The notes under the pieces are model-generated. The model made no database searches and was not told the origin of the DNA. It saw only the letters and a program-made list of their open reading frames with translations. Source: Brevundimonas sp. (GTDB taxonomy: Bacteria; Pseudomonadota; Alphaproteobacteria; Caulobacterales; Caulobacteraceae). Taken from it: a stretch of 9,043 nt of DNA. Of the stretch, positions 1 to 6,117 are shown piece by piece (the first letter of the stretch is position 1; every line of letters starts with the position of its first letter). Location: positions 1 to 9,043 of the forward strand of contig JANJTI010000231.1 in the NCBI GenBank assembly GCA_024711185.1, read 5' to 3'. A program made the position numbers and the translations under genes.

Positions 1-439
1 CCGAGCGCACCAGGGTGTCGACGATCTCCAGCGCCTGCTCGCCGGCGTCGGGCTGCGACACCAGCAGGTCGTCGAGGTTGACCCCCAGCTTCTGGGCGTA
101 GGTCGGGTCCAGTGCGTGCTCGGCGTCGACGAAGGCGGCCACGCCGCCCTTCTTCTGGACCTCGGCCACCGTGTGCAGGGCCAGGGTGGTCTTGCCCGAG
201 GACTCGGGGCCGAACACCTCGATCACCCGTCCGACCGGCAGTCCGCCGATGCCCAGCGCCAAGTCGAGGCCGAGGGAGCCGGTCGAGACGCTCTCGATCT
301 CGGCGACCACCCCGGCCTTGCCGAGCTTCATCACCGAGCCCTTGCCGAAGGCGCGGTCGATCTGGGCGATCGCCGCCTCGAGCGCACGTTGCTTGTCGCC
401 GTCTTCCTTGCCCACCAGTTTCAGAGCCGCCTGTGACAT
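1..439 (-). CDS. recA: RecA recombinase, N-terminal 146 residues (gene runs off the left edge)
   Basis: RecA forms ATP-dependent filaments on single-stranded DNA, catalyses strand exchange in recombinational repair, and triggers LexA self-cleavage in the SOS response. The visible protein begins [20 protein letters not shown], followed by the RecA core [11 protein letters not shown] (about residues 30-40). The Walker A loop GPESSGKTT is at residues 77-85, and the conserved VDAEHALDP, with the catalytic-region Glu, is around 104-112. The C-terminal half, including loops L1 and L2, lies outside the window. I chose the ATG at 439 because AAGGGAG sits about 9 bases upstream and alphaproteobacterial RecA usually starts this way. 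In-frame ATGs at 460 and 469 would add 7 or 10 residues but lack a family-like sequence. A SOS box and promoter lie about 80-120 bases upstream. Identity is essentially certain. Confidence 0.98.
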   Translation of the reverse strand, partial: MSQAALKLVGKEDGDKQRALEAAIAQIDRAFGKGSVMKLGKAGVVAEIESVSTGSLGLDLALGIGGLPVGRVIEVFGPESSGKTTLALHTVAEVQKKGGVAAFVDAEHALDPTYAQKLGVNLDDLLVSQPDAGEQALEIVDTLVRS

Positions 440-520
440 CGCCTTCGTCTCCCTTGCCATGATTCCCATCTGGTTTCGGGAGAGACCCGCCTGGACCCGC
501 CCCCTCGTTTCGTGAGCGGG

Positions 521-550
521 ACTATGTGCACGGTTTGTTCCGGTTGCCAA
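521..550 (-). promoter_or_regulatory. Probable recA promoter
   Basis: On the minus strand TTGGCA (positions 550-545, five of six matches to the -35 TTGACA) is followed after 18 bases by CATAGT (526-521), a moderate -10 match. Transcription would start near 513-515, giving a leader of about 75 bases before the recA ATG. The -35 element lies inside the SOS box, as expected for LexA repression. The -10 is weak, so the exact position is tentative. Confidence 0.45.
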
Positions 551-557
551 TATGTTC
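543..557 (-). promoter_or_regulatory. SOS box (LexA operator) upstream of recA
   Basis: The plus strand reads GTTG-CCAATAT-GTTC, one mismatch from the alphaproteobacterial LexA operator GTTC-N7-GTTC. A further GTTC lies just to its left at 537-540. The site is about 105 bases upstream of the recA start and overlaps the probable -35 element. LexA binding here would repress recA until RecA filaments induce LexA cleavage. The operator consensus is established for alphaproteobacteria; use of this copy is inferred from its position. Confidence 0.72.
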
Positions 558-602
558 TTTTCGGCACCCGCGGTCGCTGCGTCCGAATTTGACGTATCGG
601 GT

Positions 603-2495
603 TCAGGTCGTCGGCGTCGAAGCCGTCGGCCGGTCCATGGGCTCGACGAAGCGTCCCGTGGCCGCCGCGCCGGCGCCCAGCGCGAGGATGGCGGCGGCGG
701 CGATCAGCAGCGGACGGCGCAGGCGCACGCCCGGCTCGAGCGGCCGGACGATCATGGCCGCCAGCAGGGCGAGCAGGACCAGCGCGCCCGGCAGGTCCAT
801 GCCGACGCCGAGAAAGACCGGATGCCCGAGGCTGATCAGCCAGCCGACGGCGAGGACGGCGGCAAGCGCGACCGGCGCCAGCGACGGCCATCGGGCGAGG
901 CCGGGATCGAGGCTGGCGGCGAGGGCGGCCGCGACGGTCGCGAGAAGGGCCGGCCAGAGGAACAGGAAGGCGGTCGCGGGAGCGGCGGCCTGGGCGGCCG
1001 CCCCGAGGACGAGCGCGAGGGCGATCAGGCCGCTCCAGCCGCCCCAGGTCGAACGGGCCGCCATGGCCGGGAAGGCGGACAGGCCGGCGCTGACCGCCGT
1101 CGCGCGGGCCAGCACCGGGTCGAAGCCGCCGTAGAGCGTGGCCGCCGCAGCGACGAGCACGACCGCGCCGGCGAGCCACCGCGGGTCCAGCCGCGTACGG
1201 CCGCCGACGAGCAGCAGAACGAGCGCCAGCAGGGCGCCCGCCACGCCCGCTTCCAGCCAGGGCAGGCGCGCGAGCAGGACATAGTAGGCGTCGGCGCTCT
1301 CCGCCCGGGCCGCCATCGGCCCCCCGAGCAGGCGCACGGCCTGGGCGACGACAAGGCCGGTGGAGAGCAACCACATTCCGTCGACAGCGCCCCGACCGAC
1401 GTCCGCCGGGCTGAGGCCGGCGCGGGAACGGGCGCGCCAGACGGCGAAGCCGAGCAGGATCGCCGCGGCGCCGAACAAGGCCCAGCCGAGCGCCGGCGGA
1501 TGCGAAACCACCACCCGCCCGAACAGGTCGGCGTAGACGGCGTCGCCCGCGCGGGCGGGCAGGACCGGCGACCGCAGCAGGGCGTCGGCCGCCTCCAGCG
1601 CCTGCGAGCCGATGTGCTGCACGCTGCCGGCGTCGAGTGCCTCCGGCGTGGAGGCGGGGGCGTGGTACTGCTCCGGGCGGCCGATGAAGGCGAGGTTCAG
1701 CCCCTGAACGCCCCGATCGCGCGGAACGGTGAAGTCGGTGCCGTTGGGCATTAGCTCGTAGACGAACACCGCCAGCGAATTCGAGGTCACGCCGCCGTCC
1801 ACCCGCCCTGCGACGCGCGCGAACAGGTCGATGGTCTGCGCATTGCCCCGGCCCGTCTCGAACATCATCGCCCGGCCGCCGCCGCCCCGCGCCTCGAGGT
1901 TGACCACCGCGCCGATCCGGTCGCGGAGGGGATGGCCGCCCCAGAAGACCCGGGCCCCGTCGAGGCCGATCTCCTCGGCGTCGGTCAGCAGGACGACGAG
2001 GGTCCGGTCGGCCGGGCCGCGGGCGCGGATGGCGCGCACCGCCTCCAGCACAGCGGCCACGCCCGCGGAGTCGTCCGCCGCCCCGGCCGACATGGGCACG
2101 GTGTCGTAGTGCGCCATCAGGGCCACGGCGGGCAGGTCCGGGTTGCGTCCGGGCAGGAGGCCGACGAGGTTCGTGGCCGTGAAGTCCGCGGCCGCCGGGT
2201 CGCCGCCCATGCGGCGCAGGTAGCGGGCCGCTCCCCGCGAGATCGGGCCGGACTGGGTCGAGGTCTGCAGACCCAGCATCTCCATGCGGCTGAGCAGGAA
2301 CGCCTGGACGCGGGCGTGCTCGGCCGAGCCGACCGGATGCGGGGCTCGGGCGATCTCATTGACGTCGGCGAGGGCGCGGTGCGCGGAGAAGGCGGTCGCC
2401 GGCGCGTCCGCCGGGGCCGGGGCCGGAACCTGCAGCGCCAGCACGGCCAGAAGAAGCGCCAGCGCCAGCGATCCCGTCAGCCAAACAAGCCGCAT
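603..2495 (-). CDS. Membrane-anchored M28 family zinc metallopeptidase with polytopic C-terminal domain
   Basis: A 630-aa protein of the M28 (aminopeptidase Y/Fxna-like) family, expected to release N-terminal residues using two zinc ions. Residues 5-22 form an N-terminal signal anchor. The peptidase domain spans about 38-310. Zinc and catalytic residues are visible in order: H129 and D131 (AHYDT), D141/D142 (ADDSAG), E174/E175 (TDAEEIG), E201 (NLEARG), D254 (GTDF) and H278 (QYHAPAS). The rest (about 333-614) holds roughly eight or nine hydrophobic helices, giving an ERMP1/Fxna-like build with the catalytic domain probably in the periplasm. The ATG at 2495 has a strong GGGGAGGG ribosome site about 8 bases upstream. 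It lies upstream of recA on the same strand, but the 163-base gap with its own promoter suggests separate transcription. The substrate is unknown. Confidence 0.9.
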   Translation of the reverse strand: MRLVWLTGSLALALLLAVLALQVPAPAPADAPATAFSAHRALADVNEIARAPHPVGSAEHARVQAFLLSRMEMLGLQTSTQSGPISRGAARYLRRMGGDPAAADFTATNLVGLLPGRNPDLPAVALMAHYDTVPMSAGAADDSAGVAAVLEAVRAIRARGPADRTLVVLLTDAEEIGLDGARVFWGGHPLRDRIGAVVNLEARGGGGRAMMFETGRGNAQTIDLFARVAGRVDGGVTSNSLAVFVYELMPNGTDFTVPRDRGVQGLNLAFIGRPEQYHAPASTPEALDAGSVQHIGSQALEAADALLRSPVLPARAGDAVYADLFGRVVVSHPPALGWALFGAAAILLGFAVWRARSRAGLSPADVGRGAVDGMWLLSTGLVVAQAVRLLGGPMAARAESADAYYVLLARLPWLEAGVAGALLALVLLLVGGRTRLDPRWLAGAVVLVAAAATLYGGFDPVLARATAVSAGLSAFPAMAARSTWGGWSGLIALALVLGAAAQAAAPATAFLFLWPALLATVAAALAASLDPGLARWPSLAPVALAAVLAVGWLISLGHPVFLGVGMDLPGALVLLALLAAMIVRPLEPGVRLRRPLLIAAAAILALGAGAAATGRFVEPMDRPTASTPTT

Positions 2496-2522
2496 CCCGC
2501 CACCCTCCCCGGTGAAGCGGTC

Positions 2523-2551
2523 ACGCTAGCCTCTGGCGAAGCGCCCGTCAC
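2523..2551 (-). promoter_or_regulatory. Candidate housekeeping-sigma promoter of the M28 peptidase
   Basis: On the minus strand GTGACGG (2551-2545) matches six of seven positions of the Caulobacter -35 consensus TTGACGS. It is followed after 14 bases by GCTAGCGT (2530-2523), which matches the first half of the -10 consensus GCTANAWC. The predicted start near 2516 would give a leader of about 20 bases carrying the GGGGAGGG ribosome site. The second half of the -10 is poor, so this is a prediction. Confidence 0.4.
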
Positions 2552-2588
2552 CTCCGGCGCCGGCGCCGGGAACGTGAGGCGGCCGGCG

Positions 2589-2614
2589 GGAACGGCGACC
2601 CGGCGTCGGCCATT
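2589..2614 (+). promoter_or_regulatory. Possible EcfG/SigT-type general-stress promoter
   Basis: GGAAC at 2589-2593 is followed after 17 bases by CATT at 2611-2614, one mismatch from the alphaproteobacterial EcfG consensus GGAAC-N16/17-CGTT. It would start transcription about 25 bases before the DUF2383 gene. A second GGAAC lies 20 bases upstream (2569-2573) without a matching -10. GGAAC is common by chance in GC-rich DNA, so this is weak. Confidence 0.25.
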
Positions 2615-2646
2615 TGGGCAACTCCAACCTCTTGATGGAGAGTCCC

Positions 2647-3099
2647 ATGCACACCCCGAACGATCGCGCCGTCCACGTCCTGAACAGCCTGATCGAGACG
2701 ACGCTGGACAGCGCCCACGGCTACCGCAAGGCGGCGGAAGGCGCCGAGAACCCCGAGTTCAAGGCCATGTTCACCGAACGGGCCGGGAAGAGGGAAGAAC
2801 TGTCGCGCCGGCTGCAGCAGGAAGTGCGCAGCTTCGGCGGCGAGCCCGAAGACGACCAGTCGCTGATGGGCCGCATCCACAACAAGTTCGCCGAGATGCG
2901 CGGCGACCTGATGGGCCGGGACGACAAGGGCGTGATCGACGAGGTCGAGCGCGGCGAGGACGTGATCAAGGCCAAGTTCGAGGCGGCGACCCGCGACGAC
3001 GATCTGCCCGAGCCCGCACGCCAGCTGGTCATGACCGAGTACGCCTCTATCAAGTCAGACCACGACACCATCAGCGCGCTGAAGCACCGGATGCACTGA
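2647..3099 (+). CDS. PA2169/DUF2383 family ferritin-like four-helix-bundle protein
   Basis: A 150-aa soluble, highly charged protein that matches my recollection of the PA2169/DUF2383 family. These are predicted ferritin-like four-helix bundles, often linked to stress, with no firmly established biochemical role. Typical elements are LNSLIETTLDSAHGYRKAAE (residues 12-31), FKAMFTERAGKREEL (38-52), LQQEVRSFGGEPEDD (56-70), ERGEDVIKAKFEAA (101-114) and the final helix EYASIKSDHDTISALK. Residues E17, E51, E101/E104 and H139 are where metal ligands could sit; this is inference. There is no signal peptide, so it is cytoplasmic. I chose the ATG at 2647 because GGAG ends six bases upstream; an in-frame TTG at 2614 would add 11 unlikely residues. 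It is divergent from the M28 gene and stands alone. Confidence 0.85.
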   Translation: MHTPNDRAVHVLNSLIETTLDSAHGYRKAAEGAENPEFKAMFTERAGKREELSRRLQQEVRSFGGEPEDDQSLMGRIHNKFAEMRGDLMGRDDKGVIDEVERGEDVIKAKFEAATRDDDLPEPARQLVMTEYASIKSDHDTISALKHRMH

Positions 3100-3386
3100 C
3101 GGGCGATTTCCGGGACCAGGGCGATCGTTCCGAAAGGATGGCCGCCCTGCCCGGCGACGACCGACTGACGCGCGAGCGGACCTGCCGCTCAAGGCCTCTG
3201 CGCGACTGCTCACGGCCGCCGCCGGCGTTTCGCCCGGCAGAGGTCGCACCACTCGATGTCCGGGCGGTCAGGGTGACGCCGCCACCTGTGTCGCCTGCAC
3301 GAAATCTGCCGGATGAGCTTCCGAAGCCAGCGCATACTCACCACGCTTCTCGCGTTCCGAAAACCGCACTCTGACTGCAACGTGAA
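3100..3386. other. Stretch without a recognised gene
   Basis: The 341 bases between the stop of the DUF2383 gene and the stop of the small membrane protein gene (3100-3440) contain no ORF with a convincing start, ribosome site or recognisable product. The part from about 3300 to 3385 is less GC-rich than the surrounding coding DNA. The only clear structure in the gap is the hairpin at 3387-3417. No tRNA, repeat or promoter could be supported. Confidence 0.6.
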
Positions 3387-3417
3387 AGGGCCCTGTCCGA
3401 CCGGCGGACAGGGCCCT
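3387..3417 (-). terminator. Strong hairpin, probable terminator of the 74-aa protein gene
   Basis: AGGGCCCTGTCCG (3387-3399) and CGGACAGGGCCCT (3405-3417) are perfect 13-base inverted arms around a five-base loop, ACCGG. Read on the minus strand, the hairpin begins about 24 bases past the stop of the 3441-3665 gene and is followed by TTTC, a short U-tract. This fits an intrinsic terminator. On the plus strand no U-run follows, so function in that direction is less likely. Confidence 0.8.
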
Positions 3418-3440
3418 CCAGCATCTTACATCGACTGGCG

Positions 3441-3665
3441 TCAGTCGCTCTCGCTCTCGTCGTCGCTGATGGCGACAGCCGCGGCGACCAGGATGGCCGC
3501 GCCCACGATCAGCACGGGAAGCGGCACGCCGGCGAACTCGCTGGCTTCGCCGGCTTCGACGCCGACGCGGTCGCCGACGCGCGCCGCCGCCGAGTTGTTG
3601 GCCGCCGCCGCCTGGCCGGCGACGAGCAGAAGACCTGCGGCCAGGGCCGAGACAACCTTCTCCAT
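3441..3665 (-). CDS. Small exported/membrane protein with acidic tail, function unknown
   Basis: A 74-aa protein starting MEKVVSALAAGLLLVAGQAA. Residues 1-22 look like a signal peptide with an Ala-rich cleavage region before NNS. A second hydrophobic segment, about residues 47-66 (VPLPVLIVGAAILVAAAVAI), is followed by an acidic tail, SDDESESD. After processing it would be a single-span inner-membrane protein with a short periplasmic part of about 25 residues and a charged end. I recognise the general style (a small signal-peptide plus membrane-span protein ending in Asp/Ser) from Caulobacterales but no named family. The ATG at 3665 has GAGAGGGG about 5 bases upstream. Extending to 3722 would break the signal peptide. 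It ends at a strong terminator and appears monocistronic. Confidence 0.75.
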   Translation of the reverse strand: MEKVVSALAAGLLLVAGQAAAANNSAAARVGDRVGVEAGEASEFAGVPLPVLIVGAAILVAAAVAISDDESESD

Positions 3666-3784
3666 GATAACCCCTCTCAAAGACAAATCAGCGCCGAAAA
3701 ACGCCTGCGGCATCGCTTGCACATAAAGGTGAAGAAGTCACGACGATAAGGGCGGCGCCGCCGGAAGTTCGGGCAGGGTGCGGC

Positions 3785-3816
3785 GCGGCGGCCTCACCGT
3801 CGCGTCAGGCCGCCGC
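3785..3816 (-). terminator. GC-rich inverted repeat at the end of the 75-aa protein gene, possible terminator
   Basis: GCGGCGGCCT (3785-3794) and AGGCCGCCGC (3807-3816) are perfect 10-base inverted arms around a 12-base loop. On the minus strand the stem begins in the last codons of the 75-aa gene and includes its stop codon. There is no U-tract afterwards, so it may act as a Rho-independent-like pause or an mRNA-end stabiliser, or it may simply reflect Ala-rich coding. Confidence 0.35.
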
Positions 3817-4032
3817 CCGCAATGGGGCGGCGGTCGCCGCCCCGGCGACGGCGCCGAGCGGCCGCTCTCCATGATAGACCTCGACACGGAGGGCCGCGGG
3901 CCAGGCGCGGGCGATCCCGGCCGCCGCGCCCATCGCCGCGGCGTCGTCGCGGACGTCGAGCACGCAGAGATCGGCGACCGGCTGGTCCGGCGTGACCACA
4001 ATGCAGAAATAGGAGTCGAACGTCTGGCTCAT
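3805..4032 (-). CDS. 75-aa conserved-looking hypothetical protein downstream of cheR
   Basis: A 75-aa cytoplasmic-looking protein starting MSQTFDSYFCIVVTPDQPVA, with no signal peptide or membrane span. It reads like a small alpha/beta fold: a strand (YFCIVVT, 8-14), a strand plus acidic turn (DLCVLDVRDD, 21-30), an Ala-rich helix (31-42) and a strand (LRVEVYHGERPLG, 48-60). The Ala-rich tail may be disordered. I do not recognise the family. It lies 62 bases after cheR on the same strand, so it could be the last gene of the chpT-receiver-cheR group. The ATG at 4032 lacks a good ribosome site, which suggests either translation from a leaderless or very short-leader transcript or a different start. 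Codon use resembles its neighbours. Confidence 0.6.
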   Translation of the reverse strand: MSQTFDSYFCIVVTPDQPVADLCVLDVRDDAAAMGAAAGIARAWPAALRVEVYHGERPLGAVAGAATAAPLRAAA

Positions 4033-4043
4033 GGGAGCCGGAG

Positions 4044-4068
4044 AACTACCGTCGCGCGAAGTCGTTCC
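4044..4068 (-). promoter_or_regulatory. Possible EcfG/SigT-type promoter before the 75-aa gene
   Basis: The minus strand reads GGAAC (4068-4064), 16 bases, then AGTT (4047-4044), one mismatch from GGAAC-N16-CGTT. Initiation would fall only a few bases before the ATG at 4032, which would fit the missing ribosome site. The motif is short and could be chance. Confidence 0.2.
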
Positions 4069-4094
4069 TGTGACGGACTCCCGACAAACGTGCG

Positions 4095-4913
4095 TCAGGC
4101 GGCTCGCTTCAGGGCGGCGGGCGACTTGACGAACAGGCCCTGACGACCGGCGACCGGGCGGAAGGCGAGGCTGTCGGCGCCGATCCGCTCTCCCGCGCCG
4201 AGGAACAGGCAGCCGTCGTCCACCAGTCGGCGCTCCAGCAGGTCGAGCGTCTGGCCGCGGACGCCCGCCTCCATGTCGTCCAGCACGTGCCGGCAGAAGA
4301 TCAGGTCGAAGCGCGGCTCCTCCGCCGTCGGCGGCGTCAGGAGGTTGGCGCGCGCGAAGTGGGCGAGGGCGCGAAGCTCGGCCCTGGCGATCCACGCGTC
4401 CTCGGCCTGATCGAACCAGCGGAGCATGGTCCCGGCCTTGAGGCCGCGCTGGATCTCGAAGCCGGTGTAGGCCCCGGCGCGGGCCTTCTCCAGCGCCCGC
4501 TGCGACAGGTCGGTGGCGACGATCTCCACGGGAGCGCCGACTTCCAGCGCCGCCATGCCGATGGACCAGACCTCCTGCCCCGTCGAACATCCGGCCGACC
4601 AGATGCGGATCGGCTGTCCCGCCCGGGCGCGGACCAGGGCGGGGAGGAGCTCTCCCGACAGGGTTTCGAAGGTCGCCCGGTCGCGGCGGAACCAGGTTTC
4701 GGGATTGAGCAGGGTCTCGATCACGGCCCAGCCGAGGCTGGCCACCGGTCTGGCCCAGAGGGCGGAAAGCATGGCGTCGACCGACTCGAACCCCTCGCGC
4801 CGGGCCACCGGTCCGAGGCGGTGCTCGGCCAGCTTCATGCGGTCGCGCGTCAGCCGATAGCCGGCGCGCGTGGCCATCAGCGACTGGAGGCGGTCGAAGT
4901 CCTCGGGCGACAT
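4095..4913 (-). CDS. cheR: CheR-type protein-glutamate O-methyltransferase
   Basis: A 272-aa SAM-dependent methyltransferase of the CheR family, close to the usual 270-290 aa. CheR enzymes methylate glutamates on chemoreceptors. An N-terminal helical domain (1-70) is followed by NPETWFRRD (70-78), equivalent to the usual TxFFRD. SAM motif I is IWSAGCSTGQEVWSIGM (104-120), then VATDLSQRALEKARAGAYTG (132-151) and FDLIFCRHVLDDM (202-214). Several positions differ from typical CheR: FFRD reads FRRD, STGEE reads STGQE, and CRNVL reads CRHVL. Activity or target may therefore differ. The ATG at 4913 lies four bases after the receiver stop, with GAGGTGGGAG upstream inside the receiver gene, so translation is coupled. 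No receptor, CheA, CheW or CheB is in the window; the target is unknown. Confidence 0.9.
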   Translation of the reverse strand: MSPEDFDRLQSLMATRAGYRLTRDRMKLAEHRLGPVARREGFESVDAMLSALWARPVASLGWAVIETLLNPETWFRRDRATFETLSGELLPALVRARAGQPIRIWSAGCSTGQEVWSIGMAALEVGAPVEIVATDLSQRALEKARAGAYTGFEIQRGLKAGTMLRWFDQAEDAWIARAELRALAHFARANLLTPPTAEEPRFDLIFCRHVLDDMEAGVRGQTLDLLERRLVDDGCLFLGAGERIGADSLAFRPVAGRQGLFVKSPAALKRAA

Positions 4914-4917
4914 GCAG

Positions 4918-5289
4918 TCAGACGGCTCCCACCTCGGCGAACTTGGAGCTCAGGATCTCTCCGTCGAACGGCTTCATGACGTAGTCGTCCGCCCCGGCGG
5001 ACAGGGCTTCGGCGATTCGCTCGGCGCGCGTCTCGATGGTGCAGAACAGCACCTTCGGCCGGTCGCCGCCGGGAAGGGCGCGCAAACGGCGCAGGAAGGT
5101 CAGACCGTCCATGACCGGCATCGACCAGTCGAGCAGGATGACGTCGGGCATGACGCCGGCGCAGAACGTCAGGGCCTCCGAGCCGTCGGCGGCCTCGTCG
5201 ACGTCGAACTTCAGTCCCTCGACGATGCGGCGGGCGACCTTGCGGATGATCCGGCTGTCGTCGACGATCAGACAGGTCCTTGGGGTCAC
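4918..5289 (-). CDS. Single-domain CheY-like response regulator
   Basis: A 123-aa stand-alone receiver domain without an output domain. The acidic pocket is D10-D11 (LIVDDSR), the phospho-acceptor is D54 (ILLDWSMPVMDG), the switch threonine is T84 (FCTIET), the aromatic switch is Y103, and the conserved lysine is K106 (DDYVMKPF). It should act by protein-protein contact, or as a phosphate sink, once phosphorylated. The partner kinase is unknown; the location after chpT makes the ChpT/CckA relay one candidate, and a chemotaxis CheA another. I chose the GTG at 5289, with GGAAAAG upstream, because the protein then begins MTPRTCLIVDD as CheY-like proteins do. A GTG at 5334 would add 15 residues. 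It is tightly coupled to cheR. My recollection is that Caulobacter has the same chpT-receiver-cheR order. Confidence 0.9.
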   Translation of the reverse strand: MTPRTCLIVDDSRIIRKVARRIVEGLKFDVDEAADGSEALTFCAGVMPDVILLDWSMPVMDGLTFLRRLRALPGGDRPKVLFCTIETRAERIAEALSAGADDYVMKPFDGEILSSKFAEVGAV

Positions 5290-5356
5290 CGGCTTTTCCG
5301 TGAACTCAGACTGCGCGAGGCCCGTCCCGCGCACCGCCTCATGATCGGCGCGAGCC

Positions 5357-5397
5357 GGTTAACGAGTCCTTGGGAAGCGGACTTAAGTCTCAGTTAG
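5357..5397 (-). promoter_or_regulatory. Candidate CtrA binding region upstream of the receiver gene
   Basis: TTAA-GTCTCAG-TTAG at 5383-5397 differs by one base from the CtrA box TTAA-N7-TTAA. A half-site TTAACC (minus strand, 5362-5357) lies 20 bases further towards the receiver gene. TTAA is rare in such GC-rich DNA, which gives the pair some weight. The full box overlaps the chpT stop codon and the half-site sits inside the 100-base gap before the receiver start at 5289. A GACTTAAGTC palindrome (5380-5389) is part of it. CtrA control is inferred. Confidence 0.45.
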
Positions 5398-6046
5398 GCA
5401 TGCGGGCGACGAGCGCCACGCGGCCCTCCCCGGCGTCGACCTCGAGCGCCCCGCCGGCGTCCGCGACCGTCAGCCACAGCCAGTAGGGCTGGATCCACTG
5501 GCCCGGCAGCCCTTCCACGAGCGGGCGACCCGCCAGCCCGGCCGCCGCTTCCGGCTTCAGCCGCGCCCGCGGACCTTCCGCGACGCCCTCGATCACAAGC
5601 GCGTCCGCCTCGCGGCGGGCGGCGGCCACCGCGGTCCCGCCGGACGGCAGCGCGGCCATCGCCAGCCAGGCCAGATTGACGAGGGCGCGGGCCTCGGCGC
5701 GGGAAAAGTGTTCGTCCGCGACACGCCAGTCGAGCGCGGCCCGTCCGCCTTCGGTCAGGCCGGCGACGAGGGCTTCCAGCTCGCTCCCGGAGAACCGCTC
5801 GGCCGAGGTCGAGGCGCCGAAGGCCACCCGCGCGAAGGCGACCAGGGCGATCATCTTCCTGGCGCTGGCCTCGATCAGACCCATGGCGTCGTCGCGCATG
5901 TCCTGGGCGGTCGGGTCTTTCAGCAGATCGAGCCCGGAGCCGATGGCGCCGGCGGGGCTGATGAAGTCGTGGCACAGCTTGCCGGCCACGAGGGCGGCGA
6001 GGGCCTGGCCGTCGGGCAGGTCGGGAACGGAGGCGGCGTCGGTCAT
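5390..6046 (-). CDS. chpT: ChpT histidine phosphotransferase of the CckA-ChpT-CtrA/CpdR relay
   Basis: ChpT takes phosphate from the receiver domain of the hybrid kinase CckA and passes it to CtrA (cell-cycle transcription factor) and CpdR (adaptor controlling ClpXP proteolysis). The 218-aa protein carries the diagnostic KLCHDFISPAGAIGSGLDLL (residues 23-42), with H26 as the phosphorylated histidine. A second helix, ARKMIALVAFARVAFG (62-77), completes the dimerisation/phosphotransfer hairpin. The remainder (about 85-218) is a degenerate kinase-like ATPase fold without recognisable ATP-binding G boxes, as in known ChpT. The ATG at 6046 starts the protein at family-like length; its ribosome site is weak (GAAGA). 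It is divergent from cysQ (71 bases between starts) and first in a run of four minus-strand genes. Identification is confident. Confidence 0.94.
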   Translation of the reverse strand: MTDAASVPDLPDGQALAALVAGKLCHDFISPAGAIGSGLDLLKDPTAQDMRDDAMGLIEASARKMIALVAFARVAFGASTSAERFSGSELEALVAGLTEGGRAALDWRVADEHFSRAEARALVNLAWLAMAALPSGGTAVAAARREADALVIEGVAEGPRARLKPEAAAGLAGRPLVEGLPGQWIQPYWLWLTVADAGGALEVDAGEGRVALVARMPN

Positions 6047-6117
6047 CGGGTCTTCGCGGTCACAGGACGGGACGCGCCGGACGCTGCCCTGATTTGCCGG
6101 TTCTTCAAACCGCCCGG

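Noticed and set aside
421..1374. Long minus-strand Arg/Pro-rich ORF (317 aa) and similar plus-strand ORFs of 200-480 aa across 526-3374.
   Set aside because: They lie over the M28 peptidase in other frames, are low-complexity Arg/Gly/Ala sequence typical of GC-rich shadow frames, and have no domain or ribosome site.
3055..3252. 65-aa minus-strand ORF in the gene-poor stretch.
   Set aside because: It overlaps the end of the DUF2383 gene antisense and has shadow-like composition and no ribosome site.
3138..3374. Possible plus-strand 78-aa ORF starting MAALPGDDRL in the gene-poor stretch.
   Set aside because: Ribosome-site-like AAAGG abuts the ATG, the product is Arg/Pro-rich without features, and no motif supports it.
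4918..5334. Longer receiver protein from GTG 5334.
   Set aside because: The extra 15 residues do not resemble CheY-like proteins and the ribosome site is too close; GTG 5289 gives the normal N-terminus.
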